Below are positions 25,296 through 34,817 of a DNA stretch of 64,000 nt, one piece after another. The stretch's first letter is position 1; every line of letters starts with the position of its first letter. Source of the stretch: Panorpa germanica (lineage: Eukaryota; Arthropoda; Insecta; Mecoptera; Panorpidae); contig OY783219.1 in the NCBI GenBank assembly GCA_963678705.1, forward strand, positions 6,634,001 through 6,698,000, given 5' to 3'. The position numbers and the translations under genes are program-made. The notes under the pieces are model-generated. The model did not search any database. It saw only the letters and a program-made list of their open reading frames with translations, and was not told the DNA's origin.

Positions 25296-25551
25296 TTAAG
25301 GTGAAACAATACTTGGCCATTTTTGATTCGCGAAATATAGATGGCGATACTACACAGCAGGTTAAATATTATCAAAAAAACCATGTAAAAATCGTTTTAT
25401 TTAAGTAACTATCAATCGTGTGCAAAGTTATTAACGTTTCCATATTTGAAAACATGGAGTGCTGGTACAAATTTGCAAATCGATTGTCATTTTAGTACAC
25501 TGTTACCATCTATATCTAACTATATAACCATGATGTAATATTTCACCTTAA
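25296..25551. mobile_element. MITE family D, complete copy (TTAA ends)
   Basis: About 256 bp bounded by TTAAGGTGAAACAATACTTG and CATGATGTAATATTTCACCTTAA-type inverted ends. The outermost four bases are TTAA on both sides, as with piggyBac-type TTAA targets. No coding capacity. Other copies are at 19479-19640 and 32299-32660. Confidence 0.75.
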
Positions 25552-26233
25552 TATAGTTTCAAAATATCCAATAAAAAAGAATTTGGCACAATCCATTTGC
25601 TGATAAATAATACTATATTTCTTTTCACACGTTTAAGGTTACAAATATGTTGATTTTCTCATCTGGTCCTGCTTTTCAGTAACTCTGATAGTTTCCATAA
25701 TGACTACAGCCATCACAAAGCATCACGTGATGTGACAGCTTATCACGATTACCTCTAATGACCGTCATATCTGTCATAGTTAATAACTTATACTGTTTTC
25801 TCAAACCAATTATCTTGACATTCTTGTCATTATTTATATACATAGTTTTCTATACGTGTAAGAATTACCACGCCGTAACAACTAGAGTCTAGTGCATGTT
25901 GCAAACCCCTCTCTTCTGCTACCCCCCCACTATCCATCTGTGTGTAATCCAAACCATTGAGATCCGCAATAATTACTTGTATCTTACAACGTTACATCGC
26001 ACACGCCAGCCCTATTGTTTGATGTATTAAATTACTGCCTCTATTTTAATGAAGTAGTGGTGTGCAGACAACTGAAATTCACGCTCGTTGGATACAGTTA
26101 GTTATAAGTCCGCATCAATTGTCATCATTTTCTATTGGCTACCATCCTCTTCTTGATCTTCCTTATATATTTCGCTACTTCTTCTTTCCACCTCTTTCTA
26201 AATCTTTCTTTCTCTGTGCTAAACTTTTGCTTC
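25552..26233. other. Gene-free stretch
   Basis: Pyrimidine-rich between 26130 and 26230, with no protein signal. Confidence 0.5.
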
Positions 26234-26926
26234 AAGGGGTTATATACAGGTAATAGGTCAAAAAAAAGCAATTTTTTAAGATTTTTTCCTGAGAAAACTT
26301 TTCAATGTATTAATGTAAAAATGTGTACACATATTATGGTAACTTTTAACTGTATTTTAACATTTTTGTAATTGTTAAATAATAATTTTAAAGCTGCTAT
26401 AGCTGATCTCCCGGAGCTCCTCTCAAAAAAGGCATCCTGCGGTGACCGAGATATCTCTGGACTGAATCATCTTAAATGAAAAAACCAAACGGATTTCGTT
26501 AAAGTAATGTATAATCTAGTAACTAATCGAAGGAATAAGCAAAATAAATTTTTTTGATACAATGTCGGCTTCTCTAAAATAATAACGATTTTTAACCAAA
26601 TTGTTTATAAAAAAAAATATTTTATCGGTGACAAAAAAACCTTTGATTAATTATTAAAAAATATACTTAAGAAGCTTGTGTTAAAATTTCAGACTGATCG
26701 GTTCAGCCGTTTCTGAGAAATCTTGATCACCGACTTTAAAAACACAGTTTTCAGAAAAACGCATTTAAAGTTTCAAAACCACTATACATAGAGTAAAAAT
26801 ATATTTAACTTACATAACTTCGAAAATAATCGCCGGATTTACTTGAAATTTTCTGTGTGTGTACTTAAATATATGTATATTACGAAAATGATTTTTTTTG
26901 AAAATATTAACTGTATATAACCCCTT
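26234..26926. mobile_element. Unclassified DNA element with 16-bp inverted ends
   Basis: Left end AAGGGGTTATATACAG, right end CTGTATATAACCCCTT: perfect inverted repeats 693 bp apart. The interior has stretches such as CAGACTGATCGGTTCAGCCG that are common in decayed insect transposons. No ORF and no obvious target duplication. Confidence 0.8.
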
Positions 26927-27904
26927 AAAATCTTTTTCAAAAAACAAATAAAGTCATCAAAAACTTTTGATAATTTTTGTCTTAAATTAAACCAACTTCG
27001 AAATCAATAACATTTAAATATAGTGAACACCACTAAATCCAATTAACCAGTTAATTCACATCTAGAGAAGAGACATGTTTGCACGGTGGCTATCACACGT
27101 TCAAATTATTTCTATTAAAATGTAATAATATTTGTTATTAAGTAATTATAATGAATCTAGTGTACACAATAAAAGTACTATTTTAATCTTACTCCATCAG
27201 TCTTCTTCTTCTTGTCTACCCAAGTCCGGTGAGGCCAATTTATCCAACATATATGTATCTGTCTGGAATTGTAATCCGTTCTAGAAGAAATCCACTTTAT
27301 AAAGATAAATTACATACAGATTGTAATGCTTGTTAAACCTGTTAAACAAGAAAAATAAAAGAACTGCAAAATACTCAATATAATGCTAATGTAACCTAAT
27401 TGGAAATATGTTTTTTCTAATTGATTTAAGTGAGTGAAGATCAAGAAGAAGAAGATGAAATATTAGATAAATTATTAGATTATCAACTCTTCATTTATAT
27501 ATATGAGAGCCGCTTGTGTCACTAGTTGTAATATTACCATTATGCAGTTGGTAAACCTGATCGAAATGTATAATATTTTACATCAAGATATTAGAGATGT
27601 TTCTTTCATGATTTTGATGTTAGTGGCGTCATGATTTTGGTAATAAATTGCTTTGGTTCGGGCGAACCCAAAAAGTCAACAGTAATTGAATTTTCCATGG
27701 AATAAAATGTACAAGAATAGTGATGCAAGACGACACTTACTTATTATGGCACAGGTACTAGCTAAACTGGGCCACGGTTTGCTGTGGCTCAGTCTGATGT
27801 GAAATGAATGGGAACCTAAATAAAACCCATAGAACACAGATAACGATCAACTGTAAAGAAACGAAAGAAATGAATTCGATTTTCGATTTAAATGGAGATA
27901 TAGT
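26927..27904. other. Gene-free stretch
   Basis: No coding exon recognised. Confidence 0.5.
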
Positions 27905-28718
27905 GGTAAATGGAAAAAGAAACAAGATATATCTGTCTCTGTTACACTTTAATGGTTTGTTTGCAACTTCATTTAATACTGGTACGGTAGTGATTTTTCC
28001 ATTTGTAGTTCATATCACTGACATTCCCTTGAACGAGTGAAATCAAATTGAATGTGCTTGCGTCCTACATCTTAATTTCTATAAAAGTGTACTATATATT
28101 GATAAAGTGGGTTACTAGAACCTCAAATGTTCAATAATTTTTTAATAACTCCTTATATGTTAGGAGATATTAACAATTAAAAAATTCATTTTGTCTCATT
28201 AATTATTAAAGGGATTCAACGTTGTGTACAGTCCAAATGCATGTGACATCACAATCTTTGTGTAAGGTTACCAACCTTACAGCTCATAAATCTCTGCTAT
28301 ATATATTTATATATTAAAATATCAAATATTATTTACAACTATTTCAAGGAACAATAAAATTTCAATATTATGTCTGGTGTAACTGGGTTAAATAAAATAA
28401 AAACCTATTATTCTTTGACTTGACTTGATTATTTGACTACCAACAGCTACAAAACATTACCACAGCACTGACCTACTCAACAAATAACTGACGTTAAAAT
28501 GCATTTTACGTCATACAAACATGGCCGACCATTTCTAGCGCTAAAACTACAATTCGGACTTTTAATTGCTATATCTCCGTCAACATTTAGATATTTAATA
28601 AAATAGACACGCCAATACACATTTATTAACATCAATTTCAATCAACAATTGAAAAATCGACCACTAAAAAAGCATACGCATCTTCAATATGATGGCAAAG
28701 TGGCTCCAAAATGTTTAC
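27905..28718. mobile_element. Composite repeat, inverted copy 2
   Basis: Inverted counterpart of 16774-17690. Both flanks and the nested family A MITE (28053-28670) occur in the same relative order and orientation. Confidence 0.75.
28053..28670 (+). mobile_element. MITE family A, copy 4 (nested, 3' end lost)
   Basis: Begins with a mutated terminus (TGTGCTTGCGTCC). The interior is full, but it stops at CGACCACTAAAAA without the final GGACACAAGCCCA. Confidence 0.85.
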
Positions 28719-29024
28719 TTTGACGTATATTAACGGAATTCATAGATTCAGTTAACAGTTGCAATTTTCGTAGGCATCGTAGCATCTTGTTTACTGTTTT
28801 TGGTAACGGATCGTTAAGCGACAGTTAAGGCATTGTATTCATAGAAATGTGACAGTAATTACAAAACTTATATCACACAGTAATTAGAGCATATTAACAG
28901 TTAAAATATTATGCAAATATTATGATAATAGTACCTGAAGCTTTGCAGATATTTCTTTGAATTAAAAAACTTCAATCAATGAAGAATTATGTATTGCACC
29001 TTTTTTCTTTAAACAGTACATAGC

Positions 29025-29651
29025 ACATGGGCTGAAAAGTCCCGGGCCTAACACATAGATGGCGCTAGTTTTATTGCAGTCACCTTTTTTTCAGTTAATA
29101 CTAACCTTCAAAAGACAGCTGTTAAAATTTTATGATATTCTATTCAGTAGTTTGTGAGTTATTGTGCTAAGAGTGACGCTACTTTTGTTATTTTCAAAAC
29201 AAAGGATACAAAACAATTTCGTGTTTTAATTTTACACTGCTTCTTGATGGGAAAAAATACCGTTCAAGCAAAGCAATGGCTTGAAAAGTGCTATGGGGAC
29301 TCCGCTTCATCAGAAACAACAATAAAACGTTGGTTTGCTGACTTCAAACGTGGTCGTAGAGACACCGATGATGCAGAACGCAGTGGACGTCCAAATGAGG
29401 CGGTAACACCAGAAAACATAAAAAAAATCCACAAAATCGTTTTGAATGATCGAAAAGTGAAGTTGCGTGAGTTAGCTGACATCGTAAAGATATCAAAAGA
29501 ACGTGTTGGCTTTATATTGCATGAGCATTTGACTATGAGAAAGCTCTGTTCAAAGTGGGTGCCGCGTTTGCTTACTGTTGTCCAAAAACGAGAACGTGTT
29601 GATGATTCTGAGCAGTGTTTGGCCATGTTTAAACGTTATATACATTTCTAA
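29025..29651 (+). pseudogene. mariner transposon, 5' half with N-terminal transposase
   Basis: The 27-bp terminal repeat (29025-29051) begins ACATGGGCTGAAAAGTCCCG. The transposase frame then carries FRVLILHCFLMGKNTVQAKQ, KRWFADFKRG, ERSGRPNEAVTPENIKK, LADIVKISKERVGFILHEHL and MRKLCSKWVPRLLTV. These are the two helix-turn-helix DNA-binding motifs, the linker and the WVPR-L motif of mariner. Homology ends near LAMFKR, so the catalytic D,D34D domain is missing. No ATG is seen at the expected start; the frame opens without one and the first in-frame ATG is internal. It is a truncated, inactive copy, and the opposite-strand frame is a shadow. Confidence 0.92.
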
Positions 29652-30349
29652 ACATTTACAATACATAATTTACAACTTATAGACACGAGTATGGGTACTT
29701 AAAATAAAGAGATTAATTGATAAAGTCAATTTGTTTTCTGTCACTGCTTTTTAGTAAATAGATGTTTGTAACATCGAAACGCAAATTTTCTAGATCCATT
29801 CCACACAAAACTCAAAAAGCACTAACGAATTTTTTAAGCTAAATAACTGCAAATCTTTTTAGGTTAGGATTTTTTTTCAAATAAATATATTTTAACAAAT
29901 AAATCTATTAAATTCAGTTTAAGGTAATACAAAAAAAAATATAGCGAAAAAATTTCAAATTAAATGTGTCCTATTTACGAAAAGAATTCTTCAATAAAAT
30001 ATCCACAAAAAATAAATCGAATGTTTGAACTAAAATGTACGGTAATGATTTTCATGTTCATGTAAAGAAATTCTCACGTGCGCCGATCGATAGAAAGCTA
30101 CAAAATATTTATGTTGAAGAAATAATGTGCAAATAATTCAATTACCTATTCAAAAGACTACTTTTATATCTAATAGCGGTTCTCAAACTGTGTACCATCA
30201 CGTTAGACGTCGTAGCAGTGTTGTATTAGGTTGACAACTATTTTTTGAAGTAGTTCTGTTGAATGTTGACCAGTTTTATACAGTGTACATATGAATTAAA
30301 TAAACTGAATGTGTATTAAGTAAGTGGTGTTTTAAGAACACATTACATC
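29652..30349. other. Gene-free stretch
   Basis: No coding exon recognised. Confidence 0.5.
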
Positions 30350-31162
30350 TATAGGATCTTTCAACAAGAGCGGTCATTTTAAACCTAATATTTCAGTGAC
30401 AATTGTCAGATATTGTGTTTTATTACTAACCTCAGAATTTGGACTTTAGATTAAAATAAAAATATCATGACTTTTCACGGAAATATTGCGTTTTTCTATT
30501 GATTTAAAATGACAGCTCATGGTGAAACATCCATAAATTAACCGCTCTTGTTGAAACATCGATAAAATTACCGCTCTTGTTGAAACATCCATAAATGATC
30601 GCTTTTGTTAAAACATCCATAAATTAACCGCTCTTGTTAAAACATCGATAAAATTACCGCTCTTGTTGAAACATCCATAAATGACCGCTCTTGTTAAAAC
30701 ATCCTTAAATGACCGCTCTTGTTGAACATCCATAATATGACCGCTCTCGTTTACACATCCATAAATGATCGCTTTTGTTAAAACATCCATAAATTAACCG
30801 TTCTTGTTAAAACATCGATAAAATTACCGCTCTTGTTGAAACATCCATAAATTAACCTCTCTTGTTAAAACATCCATAAATGACCGCTCTTGTTAAAACA
30901 TCCATAAATTACCGTTATTGTTGAAACATCCATAAATGACCGCTCTTGTTAAAGTATCCATAAAATGAATGCTCTTGTAAAATCATCCATAAAAGACCGC
31001 TCTTGTTAAACATACATAAAATGACCGTTTTTGTTGAACATCCATAAAATTACCGTTTTTGTTGAAACATTCATAAAATTACAGCTCTTGTTGAAACATC
31101 CATAAATGACCGCTCTTGTTGAAAGATCCATAAAATGACCGCTTTTGTTAAAAGACCCTATA
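30350..31162. mobile_element. MITE family C with terminal repeat amplified into a minisatellite
   Basis: The left end is TATAGGATCTTTCAACAAGA followed by GCGGTCATTTTAAA. The interior to about 30515 matches the simple copy at 1944-2135. The right end GTTAAAAGACCCTATA is preceded by more than twenty degenerate tandem units. The tandem unit is the reverse complement of the left terminal repeat, so the array arose by expansion of the right terminal repeat. Confidence 0.8.
30519..31157 (+). repeat. 27-31 bp minisatellite
   Basis: Unit approximately CCGCTCTTGTTGAAACATCC plus ATAAATGA, repeated about 22 times with frequent single-base changes and small length differences. There are no constant-length spacers between units, so it is a tandem array and not a spacer-repeat structure. 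Confidence 0.9.
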
Positions 31163-32298
31163 CCATACTACTACAGCGTACGTTTGGAGAGAAGGTTTTT
31201 ATTTTAATGTCACCTGGTTTTCTAACACGTAATTCGAGAGCACTGTATACTTTAAACCAATTTTGCGGTAAACCGTTGTATGTTATCTCAGTAAAGACGC
31301 AGCTTTAGTACAATGCGTGCGTTTTGCGTTTATTTATCTATTTTAGATTCTTTATCAAAGTATAATCAGAACCACAGCACACCGCTAGTTCAATCAAGCA
31401 GGAGCAGGAGTCTTATGAATACGAAATGACCTAGAAAACAGTACGGTATGTAGGCTAAATAAAGCATGTGTAACATTTACCTACAGCATGCGTTGTTGAT
31501 GTTACAGGCAGGTAATATATCTTATTGATGTAATACAAATACTCAAATCGTTAACGATAAGCGATACAGGGTGCCACCAAGTGATACAATCATTAAAAAG
31601 AAGATGATCAAAAACTTTTGGTTAAACAAAATAACATTTAAAAGTTTTTATTACTGATACTTTACCTGCAAACTATTTTTAACACAAAATTTGTAACATT
31701 TGTTGAAGTTTTACATAAAAATACAGGTATTTCTGATTAACAACCGGCGTTTTCACGTTTCACTTTATGCAAATAACTATAGTACCAAATTTTTACACTG
31801 TGGCACTAGTTTATTTCACAAAGTGGTATCTTGGAAGGTCTCTCAACACTTTTTAAAACATATTCAGCAATAATCAGGAACTCTATTTGGTGTGCCATAT
31901 TTGAAATTTGAATTTCCCGCTCTTTTTTAAACCCGCGAGCTACTAAACATATATGATCATATATAATCCATTTTCTTGTACTTAAGATAGTACTTAACCA
32001 AATAATCACAACTAAAAACCATTTCTAGCGTATAAACGTCATTTGACAGATCTCTGAGATCTTTAAAAATAAAAATAACCATCATGTCAACACTGTCATA
32101 CTTTCGGCTCACAAATAAGAAGTATTGGATACACATAATAAAAATAAATATATAAATAATGCACTTATAGTTCAATCAATAAATAATACATGAGGTTTAC
32201 AAGTAATCTTCATTGGTTAGTTGGAAATAAATTAAATGTTTAACTTGTTGCCGCATTTTATCACTGAAGATCAAACTGTTCAATCATTGGAAAATGTA
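31163..32298. other. Gene-free stretch
   Basis: No coding exon or transposon end recognised. Confidence 0.5.
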
Positions 32299-32660
32299 TT
32301 AAGATGAAACGATACTTGGCCATAAAATTAAATACGAGGCGTGTTTTTTAAGTGAGTACCGTTTTGGAATTAAAAAAAGACGTGCAAAGATATCGCAATA
32401 ATTTTATTTTTACATGAAAGCCTGTACCTTAATCTACTTTTCTACATAATTTCCATGAATATTGAGGCAATTGTCATAACGTGGCACCAGTTTTTGAATA
32501 CCCTCCTCATAAAATTCTGCCGCCTGACTTGTTAACCACTGTATCACAACTGCAAAACGGTACTTACTTAAAAAACATGCCTCGTATTATGAAAAAAACC
32601 ATGTTTTTTTATGTTTAAATCGTTTTATGTAAGTAACTATAAACGCGAATCAAAATCTAA
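32299..32660 (+). mobile_element. MITE family D copy interrupted by a mariner-type element
   Basis: Starts TTAAGATGAAACGATACTTG and continues, after an insertion at 32333-32586, with ATGAAAAAAACCATG...AAATCGTTTTA-GTAAGTAACTAT, as in 25296-25551. Confidence 0.65.
32333..32586 (-). mobile_element. Internally deleted Tc1/mariner-type element
   Basis: Inverted ends TACGAGGCGTGTTTTTTAAG and TTAAAAAACATGCCTCGTA, with TA at each edge. The minus strand still encodes the C-terminal end of an IS630/mariner-type transposase at 32434-32541: QWLTSQAAEFYEEGIQKLVP, then RYDNCLNIHGNYVEK and a stop. Everything upstream in the transposase is deleted. Confidence 0.85.
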
Positions 32661-32796
32661 AGCTGCAATTAGTTAGATGAATAACGTATCTACATTTTAA
32701 GCTTTCTTCCACTGACTTTTAATGAGTTGGAACCGCAAAAATAACTTTTGAATGAATATTGCTATATTTTGTAGTTAAATTCCAATTTTTATATGA

Positions 32797-32870
32797 CTGG
32801 TAACATTTCTAAGGGTTTGTCATAAATTTTATAACCTTTATTTATGACAAACCGTTAGAAATGTTACCAG
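32797..32870. repeat. Near-perfect 30-bp hairpin
   Basis: Arms 32797-32826 and 32841-32870 pair at 29 of 30 positions around a 14-nt loop. The left arm begins CTGGTAACATTTCTAAGGGT. It could be a tiny foldback element or a transcribed hairpin. No precursor-type conservation can be judged here. Confidence 0.8.
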
Positions 32871-33552
32871 CGATCCTAGCGGACTAAAAATGAAGAAAGT
32901 CGAATTAAGGGCGTCACTTTAAGCCTTTCTTTTGCCAAACCTGGACCACGGATACAGGACCACGCGTTGGACTCAATAACCATCACTTTTATGGAACATA
33001 TAAAAACAGTTAAACAATAATTAATATAGGAGTATAACTGTTAAAAATAAATACGTGTAACTCATATAAAATTGACAAGATATTATTATTACTATTGGTT
33101 TTTTATTGCAAAAATCAATCTCTAATTTACTACTCTCTTGAATAAATAGCCGGCGGTAGTAATAAGTAAACAAGGAATCGAACTACATCAGTAATACCAA
33201 CTCACAGAAAGAAAAAATGGAATTAATTAAAATAAAGAAATATAATTTATATTACTCACTATAATCCGCTGGCGTAATATGTGATCACACACTAGAACAT
33301 CGATTGCGTCCGATTTCAATCGCATCGATATGTCGGTGGCGAATCGGAAAAGAATCGACATAGACGTGTCGGAACTAATTACTGTAATCACCGCTTTCAC
33401 ATTGTAAACTTATTTCAAATTTGCGACTCAATTTTGTACATCGATAGTGGTCTATTAATCAGTATGTGCTTTGGGGCAGTGAGGAGAGGATCCTCAAAAT
33501 CTGATGGGGGGGGGAGGGGGTAGATTATGAGCTTTGTGACGCAACATCTAAC
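32871..33552. other. Gene-free stretch
   Basis: A G-rich block near 33500-33530 (GGGGGGGGAGGGGG); no gene. Confidence 0.5.
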
Positions 33553-34143
33553 CAACTTGTGTCCTCATTTTTTAGTGGTCGATTTTTCAATTGTTGATTG
33601 AAATTGATGTTAATAAATGTATATTGGCGTGTCTATTTTATTAAATATCTAAATGTTGACGGAGATATAGCAATTAGAAGTTTGAATTGTAGTTTTAGCG
33701 CTAGATATGGTTGGCCATATTTGTATGACGTGAAATGCATTTTAACGTCAGTTATTTGTTGAGTAGGTCAGTGCTGTGGTAATGTTCTGTAGCTGTTGGT
33801 AGTCAAATAATCAAGTCAAGTCAAAGAATAATAAGTTTTTATTATTGCATAATATTGGAATTTGAGTTCCTTGAAATAGCTGTAAATAATATTTGATATA
33901 TAAGTACAAATAGCAGAGATTTATGAGCTGTAAGGTTGGTAACCTTACACAAGGATTGTGATGTCACATGCACTTGGAATGTGTACAACGTTGAATCCCT
34001 TTAATAATTAAAGAGACAAAATGACTTTTTTAATTGTTAATATCTCTTAACATATAAGGAGTTATTAAAAAATAATTGAACATTTGAGGTTCTAGTAACC
34101 CACTTTATCAATATATAGTACACATTTATAGAATTTAAGACAT
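33553..34143 (-). mobile_element. MITE family A, copy 5
   Basis: Starts with a mutated terminus (CAACTTGTGTCC) and keeps most of the interior. It ends at GAATTTAAGACAT, so one end is truncated. Confidence 0.85.
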
Positions 34144-34817
34144 CCAAAGTCTTCCAAAAAAATAAACATAACGAAAAAACAAAATTAGGCTAAAGGAAAT
34201 TGTTTTTTTCAAATATGTGATATCATAACATGAGTAGGGGCATGAAATTTTGGTGACTGGTAAAGAACAAACGACTCCGATAAGTATGCTTGATTGCGAG
34301 AGTAGTTCCTTCCAGTGTGAGAGCAGACTTATTATTAAAAAATGCAAAGCAATACTATAAAGACAAGTTCATAAATCGTGGATGAAAGGCACGATATAGG
34401 TAACTGGGTAATGATTAATTAGTACCAACATGAAAACATATAAACTTTTATAAAACACTTGTTCATTAAATTAATTGCGTTTCTAGAAAAATTGTACTGG
34501 TGTTGCACCTTTCTTGTACTCCTGGTAGAGTCATACTAAAAAAATAATTCAACATTAACCTGTCCTTCTGATTACTAGTGAAAATCGGTAAGAAAATGGC
34601 TTACTAAAGCGAAGTACCGAATGATTTAAAAGAAAACAGTTTAGCCAACAATTAAAACAAAAATTGGTGTAATTTTTTTTATTTTTAATTATAAATTATA
34701 TATCTTATTTAAAAAAAATGTAGGTTTTCAAAAACAATAACCAATATATGGAATGTGAGTTTTTTTCTAATAAATAAATTTAGCACAAAAAATGTTTAAC
34801 CAATGGATATAACTAGG
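34144..34817. other. 3' flank of the LRR gene
   Basis: No coding exon. It probably includes the 3' UTR of the minus-strand LRR gene; AATAAA-like sequence on the minus strand occurs near 34680. Confidence 0.4.

Noticed and set aside
29291-29626. Minus-strand 111-codon frame
   Set aside because: Antisense to the mariner transposase fragment; no motif of its own.
30519-31157. CRISPR-like array of short repeats
   Set aside because: Units are contiguous and degenerate, with no unique spacers of constant length, and the context is a eukaryotic MITE. It is a minisatellite.
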